Source: Taxillus chinensis (lineage: Eukaryota > Streptophyta > Magnoliopsida > Santalales > Loranthaceae). From it: a stretch of 64,000 nucleotides of DNA. This document shows positions 1 to 9,889 of this stretch, one piece after another; the stretch's first letter is position 1; the number at the start of each line of letters is the position of its first letter. The stretch lies in NCBI GenBank assembly GCA_023512835.1, contig CM042092.1:47892400-47956399 (forward strand), given 5' to 3'. Made by a program: the position numbers and the translations under genes. The notes below the pieces were generated by a model, which saw only the letters and a program-made list of their open reading frames with translations, was not told the DNA's origin and searched no databases.

Positions 1-765
1 GACGCTCTCGGCGTGCCTCGAGCCTGCGGCTCTCCCACTCGCCCGACCTGGGTGGCGGACTCTTTTGTCGTATGGGTCGTAGTTTTTCACAAGTCGGGTA
101 CATGAGGAGGTAGCGATCTAGGTTAACACTCAACGCTCTCAATACCATTACCGACTAGGCATTTGGAGCAATAACTAATCTCAAAACATACATTATCACC
201 ACACAGATTCACAGATTCACATTTCACAAACTATACAAGTTTAAACCTTCACATTGCACATATCATTTATACTCAAGTGAATATTTCATCGTTTTGAACA
301 CCACATTACTTATTCCACACAATACCATACAAAGGCACACACTTAAGTATTCACATATCTCACCTAGTTATTCTCAGAATATCAATAGTATTATCACTAT
401 TTAGTTCGTTCACATTGCACAAGTCTACTAGTACACAAATTCCATACCACACATTCTTTTCTTTGTAGTCATGCTTAAGTTGTCACAATATATCAGAGTT
501 GCACAATATTTTTTTTTCACACTTAAAACATTCCCACAGTTATCCATACATGCATACGTAAACAACAAATGCAACTAGTGCCCTAATGCTAAATGCATGC
601 AAATCCTACCACAAGACTGGACTACCCCAAGTACACCTTAAACGCTCCAAGAGGACCGTGTTGATTAGGCACGTCCCTCCAGGCTCCTCCAAAGGACTTA
701 AGATAACCAAGTCCGCTCACTACCCTAAACCAACTAGACCACGCTCTGATGCTCTGATACCATAT
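1..765 (-). mobile_element. Ty3-A element, 5' internal leader (minus strand)
   Basis: This is the untranslated leader just downstream of a minus-strand family A LTR. About 586-765 matches, in reverse complement, the stretch that follows the plus-strand family A LTR after 23840 (shared words include a tggactaccc-type run and the PBS). 1-585 is AT-rich and holds no convincing gag. The first 100 bases are GC-rich and resemble the inside of the TRIM-like element near 4800 (ctcccactcgccc), but I cannot assign them. The element continues leftwards out of the window. Confidence 0.6.
751..763 (-). other. Primer binding site of Ty3-A
   Basis: The reverse complement reads tggtatcagagc, the usual plant retrotransposon primer site complementary to the 3' end of initiator tRNA-Met. 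It lies two bases inside the LTR end at 766, which fixes the orientation of the element as minus strand. Confidence 0.85.
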
Positions 766-2017
766 TGTCACACCCCGGATTTCCAACCCGAGGAAACCGG
801 TTCGTGACTCCCCTTTACCCACCCGTGGGCGAGGGGTAGATGTATAGAATCCGACATCCAAGCAGGACAACAAACACATTCATAATAATCCACAATAAAT
901 GACCAAAAGGCAAACCACTTATCTTTATTAAATTCTAAAATCCATTACATCATCTCCATTTGGAGTTACAATAGTCTCTCAACATAACATTTGACAAGAC
1001 ACTCAAATAACAAAAGGAGCAAAGCCACAAGGCAGAAAGTCTTCCACCTTGGTGTTCCCACCTAACGCCTGTAGGTCCCTGTAAAGAAAACAAACACGGT
1101 AGGAGGGGTGAGCAACCACAGCTCAGTAGGGATCAAGTCTCCCCCAACCCATCCCATGCACCTATCATCTATATGAGAACGTGTACCAGTGCAGTGACGT
1201 GGCAGAAACAAATAGCAAGGAAACACACCACACAAACGGGCGCAACCTCAGCCCCAGCCACATAGGCTCCACAGCCCCATAGGCTAACACTTTAACCACC
1301 TCAAGCAAGTGATTTAACCACCTCTTCAGGCCAATGATTTAACCGCAAGTGATTTTACTGCCTCTTCAGGCAAGTGATTTAACCGCCTCTCAGGCAAATA
1401 GTTCCACAGCCTCACAGGCTAACATAAATAGTCCCGGGCTTCTACAGCCACCGGGTTCAACAAAACAGGCCCGAGCTGCCACAGCCACCGAGTGTACAAG
1501 CAAACATGCAGCACACATGGCCATACAGACATATCATCAAACACTTAATATGCATAGTCATATAGGCATAACTTCAAACACTTAGCATGCATACATTCAC
1601 AGGCTCACAAACCCAGCCATACAGGTATAATCTCAAACATATAATATGGGTGGTCATTTAGACATATTATCAAACACATAACATGTGTGGCCTCACAGGC
1701 ATAATATCAAACACTTAACATACATGGCCTCACAGGCATAATATCAAACACTTAACATGTGTGTATATATACATCCAAGCAAAACACGCCATCGAAGGTC
1801 AACATTCATATAGGAGATCACACCTATATGAATTTACATATTTATATATATAAAACCAAACAGCTACATTACCTATCACGAGGCCAAAGCCCTGGGATAG
1901 GTTTGAGGAAGAACAGAACCCCTACCTCAATAGATTCCTTCACGCCTTAGCCTCCACGTCAAACGCCGTCCGCCCACGGAAACACCGCCGTAGCAACCAC
2001 GACCAAAAGCTCTTCTT

Positions 2018-2055
<38 letters not shown>

Positions 2056-2204
2056 CGATGGCTGTAGCGGCTGAAGAAGAGAACCCTAAACCTAAAACAA
2101 GGAGCCTTCACCTCTTTATATAGACACCTCCACACCCCAAAACGACGTCATTTTGATTAAATGAATCTCAGCATCAAAACGACGTAGTTTTGATGGAACA
2201 AGCT

Positions 2205-2898
2205 TGTAATGACCCGTGTGTAACTCGTGTGTAAGAAGTTAACCACAAACACCTTGGAGGTTGGTGCACAAGTTTGAGGTAAGAGATGAGCCCAAGAGGG
2301 AACTTTTGGGAGGTGCGTGTGACAAGTGATAACGTATCTTTATGCCCTAGGAAGATGCTATGCGTATATAGGAGGTTTTAAGCTGTTTTGGCTGATCTTG
2401 GAGCTCACTTTTGATAGGGTAGATGGCCTCAAACAATTGGCGTGTAAGAACAAAAGTTTCTTAGAATGAGGTCCTCTACCTACCACAGAAATTTCAGAGC
2501 ATTTGGAGCTGCACGTGAATTCACCCATTTCATGTGCAAGCATATTTTTGCTTCCTAGACCTCTACAAGATGCAAGGAGGCTTGGGGTGAAGTTTGAGTG
2601 CATTTGGAGCTGCACGCCAATTGGGGAATTGGTGTTCAAATTGGCGTGCAGGCATGTTTTTGCATGGTTACCTTGGTTTTGTCATTCTAATCATCTTTTC
2701 CCAAAGGACCATGTTGGAATTGTGAATATTTTGGTGTGTATGGATGTGGGAAGGTCATAGCTTGTTCCATCAAAACTACGTCGTTTTGATGCTGGGATTC
2801 ACTTAATGAAAACTACGTCGTTTTGATGTTGTATTGTCTATATAAGGAGGAGAAGCCCCTCTGTTTTAGGGTTAGGGTTTGTTGCTCCACCAGCCGTC

Positions 2899-2934
<36 letters not shown>

Positions 2935-4043
2935 AGAGCTTCTGGTGGCTGCCGGAGCGTCTTGCGTGGGTGGTCGGAGTCTTGCGTGGAAGCGGGAGCA
3001 GGAGAACATACAAGGTAGGGGTTCTGTTCTTCCTAAATCCTCCTCTGTTCTAGGGTTCTAGGGCAGATTATGGATTATATCTGTTTATATATAAATATGT
3101 AATCCATATAGGTGTGATCTCCTATATGGATGTTGGCCTTCAATGGCATTTTGGTGTGATTCTGTTGTTGCATGCTATATGTTTGATGAAATGCCTGTGT
3201 GAATACAGTTGTGTGTATATGCCTATTACATGTTTGGTAATATGCCTGTGTGGCTAGACTTGTGATTTGGTGAATGTATGCATGCTGGGTGTTTGTTCTA
3301 TTGCCTGAATGGCTGGGTTTGTGCACTTGTGAATGGGTGCACACCAAGTGTTTGGTTTTATGCTTAAGTGGCTGTAGTGTGTGTTGTGTGCATGACTGTG
3401 GCATCTGGCCTGAAGAGGCGGTTAAATTACTTTGCCTGAGAGGCGGTTAAACCAGTGGCCTGAAGAGGTGGTTAAACTACTTTGCCTGAGAGGCGGTTAA
3501 ATCAGTGGCCTGAAGAGGCGGTTAAATTACTTGTTTGTGATGTTTGTTAGCCAGTGTGACTGGGGCTGGGGTTACGCCCGCTTGTGTGGAATATTTTACT
3601 CTTTTTCTCATACTGCCACGTCACTACACCTGTGCACATGCATGTAGCCGCTAGGAACATGGGAAGGGTTGGGGAGACTTGATCCCTACTGAGCTGTGGT
3701 TGCTCACCCCTCCTACTGTGTTTGCTTGTTTTCCAGGGACTTACAGGCGTTAGGTGGATACACCAAGGTGGAAGACCTTATTTATTTTACTCTCTTCCAT
3801 TTATGTTATTTTTTTTTTATGGGAATTGATGTAACCCCAGTGGGGATGGATTGGAAAGGATTTTGTTGTAATAAAGACTGGTTTGGATTGTGGATTACTT
3901 TTATGGACATTATTTTCTTGAAATGTGTTATGGATATTTAAAATGTTAAATTCGGGGTTTGCATCCTAACCCCTTTGCCCTCCATGTGGGTACAAGGGGA
4001 GTCACATACCGGTTTCCTCGGGTTGGAAATCCGGGGCGTGACA
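2205..4043 (+). repeat. Ty3-A solo LTR (A2) inserted in A1
   Basis: A complete 1839 bp LTR, TGTAATGACC...CGTGACA, flanked by a perfect 5 bp target-site duplication aagct (2200-2204 and 4044-4048). No PBS, PPT or internal sequence is attached, so it is a solo LTR left by LTR-LTR recombination. It sits in opposite orientation to the host LTR A1, giving a long head-to-head inverted arrangement of the same family. U3 contains two copies of aaactacgtcgttttgat near 2775 and 2810 and a cacgtg-type pair near 2512. U5 carries imperfect tandem units of about 30 bp at 3400-3535. Confidence 0.92.
2839..2930 (+). promoter_or_regulatory. LTR A2 core promoter and (GA)n leader tract
   Basis: A TATA box ctatataagg at 2839-2848 is followed about 50 bp later by a perfect (AG)15 run at 2901-2930. 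In plant LTRs the TATA box marks the U3/R boundary about 30 bp upstream of transcription start, so the AG run would lie in the transcribed leader. GA runs of this kind can bind BBR/BPC GAGA-binding proteins. That role is inferred, not shown. Confidence 0.6.
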
Positions 4044-4317
4044 AAGCTACAACCTTCCCACATCCAAACACGCCAAACTATCCATAATTCCAACATGCCC
4101 CTTAGGAAAAAGATGTTTAGAACAACAAAACCAAAGTGATGGTGCAAAACATGGCTGCACCCCATAATGCACGTCATATCCCTATATGACGTGCAGCTCC
4201 AAATGCTGTGAAATTCTACCCCAAGCTTCCTAGCATCATGTAGAACGCAGGCATACAATAAAAACCTTACACGTCATAATGCCCCATATGACGTGCACTC
4301 TATTTCTGCCTCCCTAG

Positions 4318-5509
4318 TGTCACGGGGTCAGGTTTCCTGCGCCTTTCAACCCATTGCGGCACTTAGCTTCTCTCTCCACGGTCCACTAAGTTTAGCCTTT
4401 CAGGGTTGAAGCGCACGTAGACTGGTTTCGCCCTGCCACTGGGCTCATCAGGAGAACGGCTCTAGTTCCCGACCAGTTTGTGTAAGGATGGCCAAATCCC
4501 TTCTTCAATGTCAAGTCCTCGACTAGCGGTGTGCTCCCCGCATTCAACCGGGTCGGCACGTCTGAACTCCGAAGGGCTTCCATTCGTTTTCCTCCACGAA
4601 CTGCCTGGAACCTTCCGATGCACACCATCTATGCTTTTAACCAACCCCTCTCCTTTACGTAGCACGAATACATTCCTGAATTGTGCCACTAAGAAACGTC
4701 CCGCAAGCATCACACTGCTCGGGTCGTGACATTCTCCTCCACCCAATCCTCACAACGTCCTCGTTGCGCTTGTCGACATCGCTTCCCCGCAGGCGATGGC
4801 ATCGTTACCTCGACGCCCTCCCACTCGCCCAATGTCAACAGCTTGGACATCGCTTCCCTGCAGGTTGAACCCCTTTACCAAGATGCTCGCCCACTCGCCC
4901 AATGTCCAAAGGATAGGAGGCTTCCAAGATCGCTCCGACGCGCTCCTTCGTACTCCCTTGCCCAACTTTGTATCACACTCTAGGATACTCCAACTCTATG
5001 GACACAAGGCGTGCAAGACACTATCGGTCAACTCACCTCTGTGAGCTCCCACCTTGGGATCACACTACCCTCGAGAGTGCTCGGCGAGTCTTCAGGATAC
5101 GGGCCAGTTCGGCTCTGATACCACTTGTCACGGGGTCAGCCTTTATAGCAGCTTAACCCGTGCGGCACCTAGTTCCCACCCGTACGAAGGAACGCTAGGT
5201 CAGCCTAACTCGTCGCATTTGGATCGGAACCCATCGATCCGTTGTAAAGCAATTGTGTAGGGAAGCGCTTAACGGAAGATCGATTAAACGAAGGCAACAA
5301 ACGATTGTATTGAATGCTTGAAAGCTTTACAACATCACTCCCCTACATATAGATGTTAACGCTTTTCTGGCTATGTCGCCAGGAGACAACATATATGATC
5401 AAAATCTAAAATCTCTACAACTTATTCTATAAGCTAAGTACAACACTTTAGAAGGGGGAAATACCCCAAAATAGCCTAAGTGTGCTAGGATAAGCCTCGG
5501 TCCGTGACA
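4318..5509 (-). mobile_element. TRIM-like LTR element with mismatched terminal repeats
   Basis: A 1192 bp unit on the minus strand, flanked by ctag (4314-4317 and 5510-5513). The right end is a 384 bp LTR (5126-5509) that matches the family B LTR before 20290. It is followed by a PBS (tggtatcagagc, about 5112-5123) and only 394 bp of internal sequence. At 4732-4744 lies a purine-rich tract (reverse complement gggtggaggagaa), then a 414 bp terminal segment (4318-4731) that also begins TGTCAC and ends CGTGACA. The two terminal segments agree only at their ends and not in the body, which is abnormal for LTRs made by one reverse-transcription event. The internal part contains an imperfect duplication of about 70 bp around gacattgggcgagtggg. 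No coding capacity. Confidence 0.7.
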
Positions 5510-5663
5510 CTAGGCTGCCCTCTTTCGTCAAAAGTTCCCTATTTGGTAAATAAAATGATTTGGCTGAAGTCCATGAGTAGAAGTTCCCCAAAAACTAGAA
5601 AATTGCCACTCAAAAGGTGAAACTGTGACTAACTCCACACATCCCAAAACACGGGTCATTACA

Positions 5664-6020
5664 AATATGGACAAGGTACTTTAGGAAAAGATCATCAGCT
5701 TACAAAAATAGAGGTCCCTGCGCAAAAATATTGTTGCACGTGATATTGAACACGATAACGCACGTGAGAATGTCATATCACGTGCAAGCTCGAAATGCTC
5801 TGAAATTAATCTCCAAGCTTCCTTGCATCATATAGAAGGCTTCCATGCAAAAACATGCTTGCACGTGATATTGCCCATATCACATTCACATCAAAAGTGC
5901 CTCCATTCAAGCTCATCTTTTGTCACAAGTTCCCTCTTTGGTAGACAAGATGATTTAGTTGATGTGTGTGAGAAAAAATCACCTGAAAACCTGCCAAAAC
6001 AACTCAAAAATACATGTATA
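5664..6020 (-). repeat. Ty3-A-like LTR U3 fragment
   Basis: The reverse complement resembles family A U3: paired cacgtg-containing words, a 'tgatttag...gatgtgtg' stretch and the 'aggaaaagatcat' word seen in other copies. It starts directly next to the terminus of A1, so A1 probably inserted into an older copy. The left part of that copy is not identified. Confidence 0.5.
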
Positions 6021-6105
6021 GAGGGAACAGTATCTTCCTAAGGGTTGGAGCAAATATATATGAAATACAGTGTAATTAGGCTCTAATCATGCTGAAAAGA
6101 GCATT

Positions 6106-7821
6106 TGTTGCACACGCACTTCAAATAAAATTTAAATTAAGTATAACATAGGGTTAACATAGGTTGTTCACTAACCGGAGGACTTATAAAATTTAATTCA
6201 ACTTATTCTTCAAGAAAAATAAAGAAAAGCTAAGTTAGAAAATTGTGGGGGTTTTGTGTAAAATTAAAATAAAATTAAATATGTAAATAAAACTAATTAA
6301 CTAAAGATGCAAATAATTTAACCTCTCACTTCAATTATTATTTATCATTATCTTCCAAAATATAATAATATATTTAAGGCCTCATAATTCAATTAAACCA
6401 AGACTCCATGATTATAATTAAATTATGAATTCGCACTAGAAATCAGACTTGAACTTGTACCAATCCTAGGAACGATTATGTTTTGCATTTGGAAGACCAA
6501 ATCGTTCACTACGAATAATAATCTTCACATCTCAAAATTAATTAATCGCAACCGCGAATTAATCACTATTAAAAATCATGCTTTAAACAATCCACAATTA
6601 ACTACAATCGCAAATTAATTGCAAAGAATTTAAAACAGATAGAGGAACGAATTGTAAACCATAGCACCTAAATAAATTATTAAAATGAAGAACCAAGATT
6701 CAAAATAACAATTGAAGTTTGAAGTTAAATCAAATACGAATTAATTCATAGAAAATAAATACAGGCACAATCATGTAGTGTCACGCTGCCTTCTTTTCTC
6801 TCGTTTGCTGCCTGGAAACACTGTTGCGCTGTGCGATGAGAGAAAAAATGAATGGTTGGACTTATGGGTTGGCGTCGCTGGGTGATATCGAGAGTTGGTT
6901 TCCTTAGTTTTCCTAAACTGGAGCAAAGGTAGGCCAAGGGGCAAACCAGAGGCGTTAAGAGGAAACTCCCTTCACTTGACACTTACAACCAAGGCTGCGC
7001 GCCCACAGAGGTGCAAGCACCAGTGTGCTGGGTACCAACAGGTGCAAGGACACCCATACACCGGGGAATTCTCCCGGTGAAAAGCCTAGTTGTGGGGTTG
7101 AAAGGCCCAGTGCCTTATTGGGGCGCCGAGAACCAGGCCCTGCCGGAATCCGCAAGGGATAGAGCCGGCGTCCACCAACACTATCGAGGCTCCAGAGGCA
7201 TGTCCCTTACGAGGACAGGCCCTACTTGGAGAGCCGTCGGCTCGTGGAAGATGGTGAGATGGTGTTGGGGAGATATATTGCATGGTCTCTTGGTTGGACA
7301 TATGGCCGTTTCTTATACATCAAAAAAACAAAGCCAATTTCCTTTTTAAATCAATGTGGCTCCCATGCCATTAATTCCTCTTTTTAATTTATTTCCTTCT
7401 CTCCTACGTAATACCCAAATCTTCTTTCCTTTGTTTCCTCTTTTTCTGCCCTGCATTCCATGCCATCTCCTAAAATTGATTTAACCTCAATGTACACAAA
7501 AATAATTCAATAAAATATATAAATACTATCCATTTGTAAATACCACATTAAATGCATTTTATTTCTCTTAATCTATTAATTAAATAATCATTAGTCACTT
7601 TATAAAATTACATGTTAAGTCCAAAGAATTAATATTAAAATTAGAATAATCAATTTAATCATTAAAAATCACAAAAAATAATTTTAAATCTATAAAAGTG
7701 ATTAAAAGAATAAATAATTGAAATTGGGGAAAACTATTATAAAAATACATTAATTCAATAAAATATAAAATTAAAGTCCATAAATTAAATACAAATTTAA
7801 TGACAAATTTCCAGCTTATCA
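6106..7821 (-). repeat. LTR of a TGATAAG-type Ty3 element (G), minus strand
   Basis: On the minus strand this starts TGATAAGC at 7821, immediately after a polypurine tract, and plausibly ends GTGTGCAACA at 6106 (1716 bp, TG...CA). TGATAA starts after an 'aagtgtggggg' tract are typical of Tat/Athila-group LTRs. The body is very AT-rich. About 6900-7245 is a GC-richer repeat shared with 45880-46232. The 6106 boundary is inferred from the TG/CA rule only, because no target duplication can be tested. Confidence 0.5.
6900..7245 (-). repeat. Dispersed GC-rich repeat, copy 1
   Basis: The reverse complement of this stretch matches 45880-46232 over about 350 bp. Shared landmarks are 'ggcctggttctcgg', 'ctctatcccttgcgga' and 'ttgccccttggcctaccta'. 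The last landmark, near 6925-6945 here, also recurs alone near 21540. Origin unknown. It lies inside the AT-rich LTR G and differs from it strongly in base composition. Confidence 0.6.
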
Positions 7822-8120
7822 AATTCCCCCACACTTGAACTCTGTTTGTCCTCAAACAAAAAAAAAGATTCAAGACCAAAATAAAGATCATCTAATCATG
7901 CAAATTTAAATATATAAAGAGGACAACTTAAGTATAACGAATCAAGTTCTAGTATGGATGTGGGTGTATGCACCAAAATTATTCAACTTTCACACCTTCT
8001 CAATTTAAACCTTCATTCATAACACTTAATCAAGTTGTATAAATATGCAGTCTTCAATGAGTCAACTTGAAAAAGCATGCTTAAAAATTAATATCATAAT
8101 TTGTTTACACTTGAAACATC
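7822..8120 (-). mobile_element. Element G 3' internal end with polypurine tract
   Basis: The reverse complement of 7822-7838 reads as a PPT (caagtgtgggggaatt) directly before the LTR start, with a 'tttgaggacaaacag' motif just upstream. This is the usual end of Tat/Athila-type internal regions. The remainder is AT-rich and non-coding. It breaks off near 8121, where the GC-richer Sirevirus 3' ORF begins. Confidence 0.5.
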
Positions 8121-8180
8121 ATGCCATGTACCAGGGCCATTGGTGCCGAGATTCTTTCCGCTCTCTCCTCCTCTCTCTCA

Positions 8181-9749
8181 ATGGATCAGAAGCTCGATAT
8201 GATTGCCACATGTCTTCAGGGCTTGTCTGCTTCTGTCACGGACTTAACCCAAGTCGTGACTCGCCCCTCCCGCTCTCGCCGATCTGCCAAACTGGGGGAG
8301 AAGTTGTCTGATCCTTCCACTATGTCTGGCGATGCTTCTCGCAAAAAGTCTACACTTGCTCTTCCTTCGGGCCTCCCGGTGCCTAAACGCGGCCGTTTCT
8401 CTGCTGGCCGGACCGGCTCTCCCGATGCTCTTGCTCCTATCGCTGTTCCATCCGGCACTATCACCTTCCTCCCATCATACGCAGAATTTCATCCGGATGA
8501 TGTTGATGGGAGCATTCTTGCTAGGGTTGTTAAACGGGCCAGCGGCCCGCGGGCCATGCGGCCTGGCCCGTAAAACGGGTCGGGCCGGGCCTATAAATTT
8601 TGGCCCCGTTTTGGTCCGCGGGCCGCGGGCAAAAGCGGGCCGAGCCCACGGGTTCACGGGCTGGCCCACGGGCTAGTACTTTTATTTTTATTTTTATTTT
8701 TTTTTGACTTTTTTTTAGTTTATTTTATTAAAAATTTACATATATTATTAATATTTTATAAGTTTTATCATATTTATAGTTATTTTTAGGTTGTGTTTGA
8801 TCTATGGAAGCTAAAATTATTATTTATTTTTAGAAAAAATAAGATATTTTAATTATAAAAAATATTTAAAAAAAAATAAAATATTAAATGGGCTAGCCTG
8901 TGAGCCAGCCCGCCCCACACACGGGCAGGGCCGGGCCAGATATTTCTGGCCCGTTTAGGCCCGGGCCCGCACAAGCTGGGCCCGGCCCGGCCCCCCCGTT
9001 TAACACCCCTAATTCTTGCTGCTGCAAAGGCCTATGCCTCCTCAACTGCCGAGCAGTGATGTGTGTCCGTCTTGTCCCCCTTCGAACCTAATGACATCTG
9101 AACCTTGCTGTTTGAGGAGGGACAATTCTCCACTGACGACATTGACAACTACGCCTTGGCAATAAAAATGGAAATGAGGTTGTTCCCCTCTCTACTTGGG
9201 GAAGGCCATGATTTTGACATTCTAGCTTGTTGGGTTGAGGACCAGTTTCCTCCTGTGGACATCATTCATTCCTACATCAATGGTACAGCTGAAAACAGCA
9301 GACCCTGGAGAACTCTGTCTACCGTCTTCATCCCTTACTGGGTTAACTCCCCACATTTCATGCTGAATGTATTTCTGATCAAAGATAAGAGAATCATACT
9401 TATTGAATCTCATCTGCTTGATGACCGCCAGATCAGAAGAAATCAAATGAGGAGCCTCGTTTGAACTTTGTCTGATGCAATCAGATAGAGTACTCTTTAT
9501 GAAGATTTGGATCTACCTCCTCTTTGTCAAGATGAAGTACTTACAGGGATGATCCGGAACAAGAAGAATGTGCCTCAGTAACCCGATGGAAACAGCTGTG
9601 GAGCCTTCGTCTGCTTCTTCCTGAAATCAGTTATTACATTTGATGACAACTGGAACAATGTCATCGAATTCGCCAATAATCAGACGATGAAGCTACGAGA
9701 GCATGCAACAAGAATGATCTTTAAATATAGTAAGCCATATGTACCATAA
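8181..9749 (+). pseudogene. Ulp1/C48 cysteine protease-like ORF in a Sirevirus 3' domain
   Basis: One reading frame runs from ATG 8181 to a stop near 9747. It is split by the MITE at 8522-9011 (the frame is kept across it) and by stops at 9057, 9099, 9462, 9486 and 9579. The first 110 codons or so are Ser/Arg/Lys-rich and low-complexity. From 9105 the frame resembles Ulp1 (SUMO protease, C48) domains: 'YALAIKMEMRLFP', then 'WRTLSTVFIPYWVNSPHF' with a His at 9354, an acidic 'LIES' (Glu at 9405 where Asp is usual), and 'GNSCGAFVCFFL' with the Cys codon at 9597. The stop at 9579 falls at the Gln that lies six residues before the catalytic Cys in this family. Downstream are a short 3' region, a PPT and a Sirevirus-type LTR, so the ORF sits where Sireviruses carry an optional third ORF. 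Family assignment is by motif only. The protein is dead here. Confidence 0.65.
8522..9011. mobile_element. hAT-type MITE with 8 bp target duplication
   Basis: A 490 bp element with terminal inverted repeats (left tagggttgttaaacggg, right end the complement of taggggtgttaaacggg) flanked by a perfect 8 bp duplication attcttgc (8514-8521 and 9012-9019). An 8 bp TSD is diagnostic of the hAT superfamily. The ends are GGCCC-rich and strongly self-complementary. The centre is an AT-rich loop (about 8675-8885). It has no transposase and is therefore non-autonomous. It interrupts the Ulp1-like frame, and excision with one TSD copy would rejoin the frame. Confidence 0.93.
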
Positions 9750-9875
9750 GTTTCATCTGTACTAAGTCTTAATGTATTCTTGTTGACATATTAGTGGAAA
9801 TGTTTTTGCTTATCCTTAACTTTGTGTATTTCTTGCTGCCTAACCGGATCAGATTACAAAGGGTTTGGCATATCC

Positions 9876-9889
9876 ATATTGGGGGAGAT
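9876..9889 (+). other. Polypurine tract of the Sirevirus element
   Basis: The stretch tattgggggagat lies directly before the LTR start TGTTAGATC. This position and sequence are the standard copia/Sirevirus plus-strand primer and show that 8181-9889 is internal sequence of the element ended by the LTR at 9890. Confidence 0.8.

Larger units (their letters stand above)
766..5663 (-). repeat. Ty3-A 5' LTR (A1), split by two nested insertions
   Basis: The LTR reads TGTAATGACC...CGTGACA on the minus strand, from 5663 down to 766. Two insertions split it: a plus-strand LTR at 2205-4043 and a TRIM-like element at 4318-5509. Removing them and one copy of each target duplication leaves about 1.86 kb, close to the 1839 bp of the uninterrupted copy A2, which supports the nested reading. 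It carries a TATA-like tttatatag at 2115-2123 and a (TC)15 tract at 2021-2050. U5 holds short tandem units built on 'cctcttcaggc' (about 1310-1395) and 'acagccaccg'. Confidence 0.85.

Noticed and set aside
2823..3061. Open frames on both strands encoding Arg/Glu or Ser/Leu dipeptide runs
   Set aside because: They are translations of the (AG)n microsatellite in the LTR leader. The same holds at 28211-28567 and 44005-44403.
4462..4746. Minus-strand frame reading across the TRIM polypurine tract into the terminal segment
   Set aside because: It spans the PPT and LTR boundary and shows no known domain. It is more likely chance in GC-rich sequence, though it bears on whether 4318-4731 is a true LTR.
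8522..9011. GGCCC-rich blocks as a possible CpG island or rDNA fragment
   Set aside because: The inverted repeats and perfect 8 bp target duplication identify a hAT MITE. No rRNA similarity was recognised.
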